DNA of 64,000 nt from Pseudogymnoascus destructans (Eukaryota; Ascomycota; Leotiomycetes; Thelebolales; Thelebolaceae): positions 1 through 64,000 of the forward strand of contig NW_020167562.1 in assembly GCF_001641265.1 (NCBI RefSeq), read 5' to 3'. The first letter of the stretch is position 1, and the number at the start of each line of letters is the position of its first letter. Of the stretch, positions 55,160 through 64,000 are shown in pieces. Below the pieces are notes generated by a model. The model worked only from the letters and a program-made list of their open reading frames with translations, did no database searches and had not been told where the DNA came from. Position numbers and translations under genes: made by a program.

Positions 55160-57002
55160 ACGTACATGTATAGCGAAAGCGCCAAAATTATCTACCCTCA
55201 CGACAAACATTGCGATAAATCTACCACAACATTAGAAATCAATTGAAACTACTCGGAGTCCTCTTCCTCAGAGGTGTCTATTACAATCTGACACGTGCGC
55301 GCATTGTGCCCAGTCTCACCACACTTGCCACAGCGACGGGCACGGGTTTCTTCCCTTGGCTTCTGACCACGGCTTGCCCTTATTTCCTGCTCTACCTGCT
55401 GCACAACATCCCTCTCATCCTGTAGCTCTTGCGCCCCTTGTTGACTAAGTGATCCTCCTTGCTGTAGTCGTGTCTTCCTAGCTCTCCGGCGCTTGCTTAG
55501 TACTTCATTTGCCTGTCATAGGTTTTGGTTCTCTCCCTTTAGCAGTGCTAATTGATGCATTATTTGCGATGCACCCTTTGTAAACTGGTCAACAGCTGCA
55601 TAGATTGAGGTTGGAGAGCTATTTTGATGGCGTGAAATCCGAGTTTTAATAAATGTAGACTGTGACATAGCTTCAATTGGGTTGTTTGGTGTCTGAGAAA
55701 CCCAAGGTTGAGCAGTACCTGGGCTGGAGCTTGGAGGCGTTGGTGTCCTTAACTTAAGATCAAGTGTAGATATCACTCTCTCAGGGTCAAATGGAAGAAG
55801 CCCTGCCCCTCGGAACCCGCCTCGAATGTTACTTTCCGTCATTGTAGTGTTAAATGCAGCATGGAAGGCAGGAAAGAAGTCATCCTTTGTAATATGAGAA
55901 ATATGAGCCTGCATCATATCTTCAATTTGCCGACCATAGGCCTGCTTTAACGGGCCAAAATAGCCAACATCAAGTGGCTGGAGTAGATGAGAAGAGTGAG
56001 CAGGCATACAAAGCGTAATAATGTTGTGTTCCTTGCAGTACTCCTCAAACTCATCTGAGTGGTGGCTCTCATGACCATCAAGGACTAACAAGCGATAACC
56101 ACCAACACTCTGGGCCTTTGTATGCTTCTCAAAGTGCTGAATCCAATCCATGCCTCTCTCGTTTGTAGTCCAGCCATTTTCAGTAACAGAAATCACCCAA
56201 TCGCTTGAAAATCCACTATTCTCATACCATGATGTAAGGTGGTTTTTGCCTGCAACAATGATAAATGGTGGTACTGCCCAACCTTGAGAACTAACGCCTT
56301 GGATTACTGTAACCCATTCCCGATTACCAGGCTGTACCTTCTTTGCTTTTGCCCGCCCGTCTGAGCTTGTTACAACCATAGCAGTTGAGATAACGCCCAT
56401 CATAAACCCAGTCTCATCAAAGTTGTAGATATCTGCTTCATCAATACCATATTTCGCAATTGTGTTACGCACAAGCTCAAACCAGCCATTAATAACTTCT
56501 GGATCTTCGCACTTAGCCCTCTGGTAGTCGTATTTGCGCTGAAAGCGTGTCTGGAGCTCTACACACCGCTTAACAAAGTTTGAAGCCCAACGCGACCCAA
56601 CGCGTGACGCGTCGCGTGTTGCAAGTAGTCGACTTGCCATATCTTCAACAACAGACAGCCGAGGAGGAAACCCTTTGGCAGCTAGGTCGAGTATATACTG
56701 AACAAGGACGGACTCCTCTAGGTTAGTTAATTTCCGTGAGTTGGCTTGGATATCGCGTCGTGAAGGTACACCTTCTAGACGACGACCTAGCTTGCGGTGG
56801 TCCACAGAATAGATCCTAGCAGCAACTCGAAGGCGTAACTTTGGGTCGCTTTGCATAGCCTGGATAGCTAGCACTAATTGGCTTTCATCGTTTTTATGGG
56901 GCATGTTTTGTTGTTGAGGAATTTAACATTTAGTTGGGGGGTTTGGTCACGGCATCATTTTGGCGCTTTCGCTTGTTTGGCGCTTTCGCTATACATGTAC
57001 GT
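55160..57002 (-). mobile_element. pogo-2 copy C, almost intact
   Basis: Tips ACGTACATGTATAGCGAAAG are flanked by TA (55158-55159 and 57003-57004). The left repeat holds the GCGAAAGCGCC motif once, the right one twice. The sequence is nearly identical to copy A, and both tips are present, so it could be mobilised if transposase were supplied. Confidence 0.93.
55249..56904 (-). pseudogene. pogo-2 transposase (copy C), a single stop codon
   Basis: From ATG at 56904 to the TAG at 55249-55251 there are 552 codons with one visible lesion, TGA at 55516-55518 where copy A has CGA. Domains in order are the helix-turn-helix (residues 8-50), a CENP-B-type DNA-binding domain (about 60-125, SRWASNFVKR), the DDE domain with NFDETGFMMG, LLVLDGHESHH and HLLQPLDVGYF, a Ser/Pro-rich linker, a coiled coil (KGENQNL onwards) and a CCHC knuckle. 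Translation up to the stop gives 462 residues that include the whole catalytic domain but lack the knuckle. Confidence 0.88.
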
Positions 57003-57222
57003 TAGATCAATGGAATTATCAACAACTTCATCTTCATACATTAGAACATAGTTTTACAGCTAACCTAATATAATTTAACTAACTACTTATGAATAGTAAC
57101 CCTACCTACTACACTGTAGCAGTCACTATCCTAATTAGGTGATTATGATGCCAAGCCTACTAGGGTTTATATTTCCTACTATGGCTAGTTTTATGGGGCT
57201 GCTACAAAATGGAGCAGCGTTA

Positions 57223-58946
57223 ACGTAAGTCGTGGCATAACGCAACGGGTGTCGTAACGCAACTGATAACCGAGGACTACCAACTTGTAACTTGAATAAC
57301 TCAACAATGGTGCGTAGGAAAAGCGTAGCGATGGCGGATTTAGAGTCTCGTATTACTCAGGCGATAACTGGCGTTCAAAATGGTGAATATAAAAGCTTGT
57401 ATAAGGCTGCCCAGGACTTGGGGTTGACGCGGAGCACATTGACGCGACGCGTCAATGGGGGGTTATCTCGCCATCAAGCCCGCCAACAACAGCAGAAACT
57501 CTCATACGCTCAGGAAAACGTACTTCTCAAGTGGATCAAAGACTTAACAATCAGTGGGTACTCTCCTGGTCATCGCTTATTAAAAGAAATAGCAGAGGAA
57601 CTGCGTAAAAAACGAACATATGATTTGGACAATGCGACACCCGACGTGCTTGAACTCCAACCACATGATACGCTTGGTGAGTACTGGGTTCCCCGATTCA
57701 TTATACGACACCCACATCTCAAAGTTGCTATTGGACGTCGAATTGAGTCTGTACGAATGGACGGGGCAACAAAACCAGTGCTTGACGCATGGTTTGACGC
57801 GTATCAGAAAGTGGTTCAAGAACACGGAATCGACCAAAAAGACATATATAACATGGACGAGTCTGGATTTTCGATTGGGACAATGGAGGCAACGCGTATA
57901 ATACTCGATTCATCACTTCGTACAAAGCACCCGTCAAGAATGGGTTTCGATGGTGGATTGAACAATTCTACCACCGCTCGGGATATTCAAAGGGTCGAAC
58001 GTCTTACAGAACTGGATACCGAATAGCGTACATAATGAATAGTTCTTTTCAGCAAATACAAAGGGTTGGATGAGTAACGTTCACGGTTTAGAGTGGTTGA
58101 GGCGTGTTTTTGAACCGATAACCCGAGCAAAAGCAGGCAGACAACACCGACTTCTTATCTGTGATGGCCACGGGTAGCTTTATAGCACACTGTCTGTAAA
58201 ATCGAATTTCGCTTCTTATCCTACCGCCTCATACATCACACTTGCTGCAGCCGCTTGATGTTGCGATTTTTGGCCCTCTCAAAAAACGGCTGACAGCGGC
58301 ACTATCGCACTTGAACCAAGCACAACTCGTACGAATACAGAAGTACGAGTGGATGGAAGCATATATTCGAGCACGATCAGATGTATGCAATCGTGAGAAC
58401 ATCGAATCTGCCTGGCGCGGTGCTGGTTTAATCCCATTCAACCCACAAAGAGTACGTCGTACGATGGCCCGCGATGCAACACCCGAGCAAGAAAGACCAA
58501 GAACACCAACCCAGTTTGGTATTTTTAATCAAGTCTTTGTAAATAGCTCGCCACCTGATCCAGCGATACTGCGAGATGCGAATAAGCTACTTAATTCAAC
58601 AATTAAGGACCATACGACTGTTGCAACACCAGTCCGCAGATATATCCAAAAACTGACAACCGGGACTGAGCAAATTCATGCGCAAAGTATCGTCCACCAA
58701 CATGATGCCAACAACTTACGAGAATGCTACAAAAAGTCAAGGTAGGAAAACACGAAAGGGAAAGGGAAAGGCAGTTGTGTACATTTCTGATAGTGATTGC
58801 GATGATGAAGAAGTGCTTCACGAGGATTCTAAGAGCGATACTGGGTCATGTATTATTGTTGATGTTTAGCTATTTAATTTTCTACGTCGTTCTCCTCTGA
58901 TATCCGTTGCGTTACGACACCCGTTGCGTTACGCCACGACTTACGT
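57223..58946 (+). mobile_element. pogo-4 DNA transposon
   Basis: Inverted repeats of 41 bp with one mismatch (57223-57263 and 58906-58946; tips ACGTAAGTCGTGGC) are flanked by TA (57221-57222 and 58947-58948). Each repeat holds the motif GTAACGCAAC twice. The fragment at 3860-4468 is a relative. The element lies about 380 bp upstream of the Utp16-like gene. Confidence 0.95.
57298..58869 (+). pseudogene. pogo-4 transposase, several breaks
   Basis: The frame starts MVRRKSVAMADLESRI with a psq-type helix-turn-helix (TRSTLTRRVNGGLSRHQARQ), a CENP-B-like part (WVPRFIIRHPHLKVAIGRRI) and NMDESGFSIG with the first catalytic Asp. A shift and loss near 57940 end this part. Pieces in other frames continue (NVLQNWIPNS, then WMSNVHGLEWLRRVFEP with a TAG where Trp is expected). 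The second Asp is in LLICDGHG near 58155, followed by a shift, and HLLQPLDVAIFGPLKK gives the third at 58236. A stop near 58743 precedes the acidic tail. Confidence 0.88.
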
Positions 58947-58948
58947 TA

Positions 58949-59324
58949 CAGCAAATCTAAATTGCTCTAATGCGCCTCTGCTGTGTGCACCGAGAAGAGC
59001 TCCCATCGACTGCATTTTAAGCCGGATGGGGCTAATCGGCCAATTGGCCCTTAAACTTGGCGCGGCTAGTGTGTGGCGTTTGCGGAAGTCTTTCGCGTGT
59101 AAGAGAATATGAAATAATCGATATAATATCAAGGGGCGTTCATGCTCTTCGATTATGAAATACAGAATGCCTCAAGATGCCGTGGTTGCTCACGTGCAAA
59201 TAAACTCTTGGTCCGTGCACGATACCAAATTCTCTACGGCGGCCAAGAACTTTATTCTCAAAAAAAGTTGAAACGCCATCCTTCCACCCTGCATGACGGC
59301 CATCGCTCAAACCGAACTCTTCTA
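58949..59324 (+). promoter_or_regulatory. probable promoter and 5' leader of the Utp16-like gene
   Basis: About 375 bases between pogo-4 and the chosen ATG. An in-frame ATG at 59142 exists, but the 61 residues it would add are Cys/Arg-rich and not coherent. No clear promoter motif is seen. Confidence 0.4.
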
Positions 59325-60656
59325 ATGTTCTCACGAATCCTCAGCTCGGCGCGCAATATCGTCCCCTTCAATAAGCACGACGAAGCTGCTAAAAACGAGA
59401 AGAAATCACCAGGCGGGCGATCTCTGGCCGAGAAGAAATCCGGTACCTCAAAATCAACAATGGTTACGACGAGGCGGCAAAGCGGCCCGAGTGCGACGTT
59501 GATAAACGCTGACGATAGCAATGCCAATGTGCCGAACGAATTACTATCTGAGAGCGCGAAGAAGCGTAGGCGCACTGAGCTGAGCAAGAAAGCGGCGACA
59601 GAGGAAGAAACGGGCACACCCACGAAACGACGAAAGCTACCTGTGCGGAATAAGGACGAAAATTCCCCAGCCGTAGCACAGAGCCACCTTGCCGTGGAAA
59701 TACCAGTCAAGGAGTTGCCTGAAGAACCTACTGCGCCTACACCAGCGGCAAAGTCAAAGAAGGCCACCCTGAAGTCAACGCCAAAAGGAAAGAGGAATGC
59801 CAAGTCTGTGGATACGGAGCCTGGATCAGAGACCGTCAGTTCCACAGAACAGAAAGAGCTTGCGGAGAAGGGTACCATTGCGAAAGCTTCCGATGCTCCA
59901 GCTGTTGTCGATGCGCCTGTGGCAAAACCTAAGCACAAGAAGTTTGGTGACAACGACCCTGTCGAAGTTGTAGCAGCCCTAGAGCCAGAGCCAGAGAGGA
60001 TACAAGAGGATGAAGATGAGAGTTCGGATGACGATGCCCCAGAGGAAGTTGGCGCCGAAGCTGCGCAGAGTAAAGCTCTAGGAGCTGCACGCGAAGCTGC
60101 GAAGGCGGCAGAACAGTAAGCCACCCTTCCTTAAACTCCGTCAAACTCTAGCTAATCTTGCCGTTTTAGAAAAGAAGCAGCTGAGCGCCAGAAGCGCAAA
60201 GACCGTGACGCGCAGCTAAAAGCACAAGCTAAGGCCGCCAAGAAGCGGAAGCACGCAGAAGAGGAAATTGATGAGTCCGCCACCATTGAGAACTCAAGCA
60301 TAACCGTCGAGCCGGTAGGACGGGCATCAAAGCCTAGGTTCGACCGCACAACTCTCCCGGATCTGCTTCCGGAAGATTTCCTAGAAGATGCCAGCTCGGA
60401 GGACGAGGCTCCAGTGCAAGTTGAGAAGCCGCGAGTGTCGAAGAAGATCAAGTTCGCTTATGAGGAGAAGAAACCGAAGGACAAGAAGATGGGATCAACC
60501 ACGTATCGCGTGGCCCAGGTGGAGAAGGCGGGGTTTGCACCGAAGGCGTCTCGCAATACTCTATCCCTGAAGGCGAGTCTTCAGGGAGGGCGCAAGGGGC
60601 AGTTCAGGAAGCCGGTTTCGAGTGGCTTTGTTGTAGCGAAAAGGGCGAGGGCTTGA
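59325..60656 (+). CDS. UTP16: U3 snoRNA-associated protein, Utp16/Bud21-like
   Basis: Exons 59325-60115 and 60170-60656 join to 425 residues; the 54-bp intron has GTAAGC/TTTTAG ends and a CTAAT branch. The N-terminus reads MFSRILSSARNIVPFNK. A long Lys/Glu/Ala-rich, nuclear-signal-bearing middle (KKRRRTELSKKA, PTKRRKLPV) follows, then an acidic run (EDEDESSDDDAPEE) and a conserved C-terminal block (MGSTTYRVAQVEKAGFAPKA, SRNTLSLKASLQGGRKGQF). This layout fits the small-subunit processome component that binds U3 and acts in 18S rRNA maturation in the nucleolus. The symbol is given by resemblance of the C-terminal block and is not verified. The start was chosen for the hydrophobic-basic N-terminus; a downstream ATG at 59461 is less likely. 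Confidence 0.8.
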
Positions 60657-61485
60657 TGATTGGCTTTGGGATCTTATACATCTTGAATATACCAATGAAG
60701 ATAACTTTATTCTGTGGACCACTGAGGATTTCTGGAAACTACTCTCTGCCCCATCTACTCTATACTCTCTGCCTCCTATACCCTCTGCCCTCTACCCTCC
60801 GGGGATGGCCGTCGGCGGGCTTCGCCCGGATGGGTTTGGGTTATGGCTTGGAATCTTTTTATCCTTTCCCCCCTTCCTTTCATCACTCTAATCCCGCTAT
60901 ACATTACCCCTCCTGTTTGTGTGGTTGGCGTGTGACTAGAGCACGAAGGTGTTCGATCGACCGTAAACATCCTGGAAAATTTGGTCATTACAAACAAATA
61001 TGTGTTCTATGAGTGCGTCTTCAAATAAAGGCAGATTAGACAATCGTATCGTTTTCTTACTTCACCGGATTAAATATCGCTTTGGCGCACGCTGTAGACT
61101 CGGCTACTACTACTGGAATAAGGATTGGCCGGTTTCCCGTCGGTTATGACATAACCTAGAGGTCGTGGGATATGCAACTCACTGTGCATTAGGCCACTTC
61201 AGCATCGTAATTTCACTGTAGCAGCGTAGCAGCTTTAGCCTAGATAGGAAATGATGTAACCATAATCCTTACCCCCCCTGTTCCCACTATTTCCTAATGT
61301 AATGTAAGTCACCGTGTAACGCCGGGGATTTACCCCACCAACTTCTGATCATTGTAAATAGGGCAAAAACTCGATATACCCAGTAAACTGGTAAGAAAAC
61401 TCCATCTACCCAGTCGGCCGCTAACCCTCCTTTGGAAAGGTTAACAAGCCAATGAGAGGTGTACTCTCATTTGAGAGTACGTGCT
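60657..61485. other. intergenic region
   Basis: The first 350 bases are the 3' flank of the Utp16-like gene. From about 61010 the sequence becomes AT-richer and shows no gene. A short inverted pair GTACTCTCAT/ATGAGAGTAC type (61461-61480) lies just before LTR-A. Confidence 0.5.
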
Positions 61486-62463
61486 TGTCATACTGACATT
61501 CGTTGCTGTCATACTGACATTCGTTGCTGTCATACTGACATTCGTTGCACTCAGTTTTCTATCAAACTCAAGAGCAAACTTAGAAATCTCCTCCTCAAAC
61601 CTACAAGTCACCATACATATCTTGGCTTATCACACCAACAACAGAAGCAATACTACTCAACGATTGCTGCAAACTCTTCTACTACATCTGTTTATGCTAC
61701 ATACATCACGGCATATCATTTGGACACTCATTGAACAAGTTATTAAGAAAATCTCCTCCTTAAGGGGGTGGGCCAATACTACCACATGACATATCTCTAC
61801 CAACTAGAGGCCTAGGAACATGAACGATAGCTCTAGAAGCTTCTACAACCCTCTATGATTCATTACACGTCATCACTCCTTAGTTACCCACAAGATTGGT
61901 TAAGTTATGACATAATTTGTCTATAGGTACTCTGACCTTGGACCTCCTTTTCACTTCCTATAGGCTAGGAACCCAAGAGATGGTTCTATGGGATTCTCTT
62001 ACATTCGCTACATGATTAGCAAGCTAGTTGTGGGTCGCACTTAATTTCTAATACATTTACCAAGCCTGGTTAGTCATGGAAAGTCATGGAAAATGAGAGA
62101 ACTACACTCCTTTGGCATAAATAGGATTGCCCTTTCCTTAAGAAAGGGCAAGCAGACAATACAGTAAATCGACTATCACATACTTCCACGTCTTTTACAA
62201 GCTTCCAAGCATTCATCTTGTTACTCCTTGTTTCTGAAAAGTCAGTGAGGTGTTAACCTCTGACTTACCCCTGAGTTCCCAGACTCAACATTTGTTGCAA
62301 CTTGTCTGAACCACTTCACTACATCACACACCTGATTGCTGCGTTGTGGAATAGTCTAAGCTACAACCCTTTGGCTCTGTTTCCTAAGACAGTGTGTTGT
62401 CTTAGTAAAATCATCCCTTCCTTGGGTGGCTAGATTCTCACATCTGGTGCACCCACCATTACA
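61486..62463 (+). repeat. 5' LTR-A with triplicated first 21 bases
   Basis: The terminal segment TGTCATACTGACATTCGTTG(C) occurs three times in tandem (61486-61506, 61507-61527 and from 61528), after which the LTR continues normally to 62463 (936 bp from the third start). Other copies have it once. Confidence 0.92.
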
Positions 62464-62515
62464 CCTTGCCTGCTTCAAGCTTCAACTATTTCTATAGCAG
62501 CACTTCGATACTATA

Positions 62516-63680
62516 ATGGAGGATGACCAAGCTCCTACAACTACTGCTGAACAGCAGATGCAACAACTGTTTGCCTTTATACAAACTATAGCAAACAAAC
62601 TTGAGAATTTGGAAAACACCTTTCAAGCCAACACTTCAGCAACACAATCTTCAACTCAGACACACCATACAGAGCTTCCAACAGCTCCTCTGCCTATTTC
62701 GAGTACCCCAGGTGCACTTCCTAAAGTGCAAACTCCAGATTTATACCATGGAGACAGGAGGAAGTTGAAGGGATTTCTTATGCAACTGGAGATCTACTTC
62801 ACCCTCAGGCCTCATCAGTTCACCTCAGACATTCAGAAGATCTATTTCGCTGCCAGCTACCTCCGTGGATCTGCATTCAACTTCTTTGAGCCATATCTTA
62901 GAAGACTTAGTGGCAACAGCCAAAATACCACTACACCTTTGATTACCTCTTATGACCAGTTTCAAGAGGAACTTACCAGGACCTTTGGAGACATCAACGA
63001 AACTGCTACAGCAGAAAGAGAGCTACAGAAGCTATGTCAAAAGACCTCTGCTGCTCAGTATACAACAGAATTTAGGAGAATCACTTCTCACTTGACTTGG
63101 AATGAAGAAGCCTTAGTCTTCACTTACTACCAAGGGCTCAAGAGCTCTATTAAGGATGAACTCAGCAAAGAAGAATGCCCTACAACACTTCAAACGCTTT
63201 TATAGAGAAAGCTGTCAGACTTGATGATAGGCTTTTTGAAAGAAGAAAGGAGAAGAACCAGGACTGGCATCCAACAAGAAATTTCAACAATTACACCTCT
63301 ACACCAACTGCTAAGCTGAACCTATGGACTTAGACGCCTCTATAAAGAGATCTACAGCAAATCCAGCACCTCAGCCTACAGGAAACCCTCAAAAACTGAA
63401 AAGGGGTAAACTTACCCCTCAAGAAAGAAAACACAGAATGGACAACAACCTTTGTTTATACTGTGGCAAAGGGGGACACAGAATTCAGGAGTGCTATTCA
63501 GCACGGGGGAATGCTGATTCAAAACATATAGCAGCCTCAGACACAGTCACAGCTACTATTCCTGAAAAACTTGAAAAATCCCTAGCAGGCACAACTTCAA
63601 CTGAGACTATAACTTCTCCCCTAGACAACAAAGATGTGTCGATGGTGCTTTCTCAGAGTCTCACACATCGCTTTAGTTAA
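62516..63680 (+). pseudogene. gag of the LTR-A element, frameshifted
   Basis: The frame starts MEDDQAPTTTAEQQMQQLFA with a coiled-coil-like N-terminus. The capsid block reads VQTPDLYHGDRRKLKGFLMQ, LEIYFTLRPHQF and YLRGSAFNFFEPYL, typical of Ty3/sushi-type gag. It breaks at a TAG at 63203-63205 and resumes in another frame with VRLDDRLFERRKEKN and, after a further shift, at 63324. The CCHC knuckle is CLYCGKGGHRIQEC (63459-63500). The frame ends at the TAA at 63678-63680. Confidence 0.88.
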
Positions 63681-63720
63681 TCCTGGTTTCCATGTTAGCT
63701 TTTGTTTTATTAGTTTATGC

Positions 63721-64000
63721 CGTTATAGTAATTAAAAAGCAGTCATTGTAGACACAGCATTTTCATAGCCAATTGTTGCTGCTGTCTTCTCTCGAGAGTT
63801 CCGGTCCATTTTTATACTCTTTATAAGAGTCTCTTCATCTTTGCGCTTAGTTTCCAAGGGCGTCCTGTTTAAGGGGCATTAATAAGATATTTATCAAGTA
63901 ATTGCTTGTTGATATCTAGATTATATCCATGGCAGCATGCTTTAGCCATGTAGTATCACACTTGCTGCTTAGAAATTATTGTATCCTCTTTAATTTAGTA
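63721..64000 (-). other. possible Tc1/mariner-like coding remnant
   Basis: On the minus strand around 63790-63875 a segment reads ETKRKDEETLIKSIKMDRNS then REKTAATIGY, which has the feel of the helix-turn-helix region of a Tc1-type transposase. The rest of the stretch is AT-rich with stops. The element, if real, continues beyond the window. Confidence 0.25.

Larger units (their letters stand above)
61486..63720 (+). mobile_element. Ty3-type retrotransposon with LTR-A, 5' part
   Basis: A 5' LTR-A ends at 62463 (CACCATTACA) and is followed by a 52-base leader and gag, which identifies LTR-A as a Ty3-type LTR. Coding similarity stops shortly after the gag zinc knuckle, about 63690-63720, where other sequence takes over, so pol is absent from the window. 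Confidence 0.8.

Noticed and set aside
1..64000. Starship-type giant element
   Set aside because: No tyrosine-recombinase captain with DUF3435 character and no typical cargo were seen; the mobile DNA is accounted for by ordinary nested elements.
1..64000. CRISPR arrays, rRNA genes, intact tRNA genes
   Set aside because: No regularly spaced direct repeats with unique spacers, no rRNA-like sequence and no clean tRNA cloverleaf were recognised by eye.

Overview
The window is nuclear DNA of a filamentous ascomycete (Pezizomycotina). The evidence is GC-balanced genes with 44-168 bp introns, GT donors and CTAAC-type branch sites, orthologues of fungal genes, and long AT-rich stretches of pogo/Fot1, hAT, PIF/Harbinger and Ty3 elements whose reading frames carry C-to-T-type stop codons. 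A finer taxon cannot be read from the sequence.

Four host genes look intact: a RING-PH-vWA protein resembling Far1/Ste5 scaffolds (25566-29493, +, five exons), a class-C beta-lactamase-fold serine hydrolase (30165-31511, -, three exons), a RING-finger protein with a Met/Gly-rich middle and an RS/RD-rich tail (48086-50851, +, five exons), and a U3-snoRNA-associated Utp16-like protein (59325-60656, +, two exons). Host genes in decay are an unrecognised gene with three stops at the left edge (1-907, -), an unrecognised frame (2577-3161, -), a frameshifted glutathione S-transferase cut by a transposon (about 3310-3860, +) and an F-box fragment (40480-40859, +).

Most of the rest is nested mobile DNA. 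At 3.9-9.3 kb lie a pogo relic, pogo-1, pogo-2 copy A and a 424-bp foldback MITE. At 10.1-17.8 kb a solo LTR-A, a chromodomain Ty3 retrotransposon with LTR-C ends, and two solo LTR-B copies all entered one intergenic stretch. At 18.8-24.2 kb are LTR-D, a small MITE candidate, pogo-3 split by two solo LTRs, and a pogo relic. At 33.3-47.8 kb are a truncated LTR-A, hAT-1 with a nested PIF/Harbinger, hAT-3, hAT-2 with two opposed LTR-A copies, and pogo-2 copy B. At 50.9-58.9 kb are a second, truncated Ty3 copy, a PIF relic, pogo-2 copy C (one visible lesion) and pogo-4. At 61.5 kb another Ty3-type element (LTR-A plus gag) begins. Many target-site duplications are perfect, so order of insertion can be read.

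The most notable signal is in the Ty3 element at 10948-17324. Directly after its 5' LTR lies a short sequence complementary to a site inside the LTR, as expected for Tf1/sushi-type self-priming, and the second copy at 54.5 kb has the same arrangement. In the 5' LTR at 11 kb the putative primer is followed by 15 bases that are exactly what reverse transcriptase would add when copying the end of the LTR. This looks like a fossil of a self-primed reverse-transcription intermediate. All family assignments come from reading motifs; no search was run.
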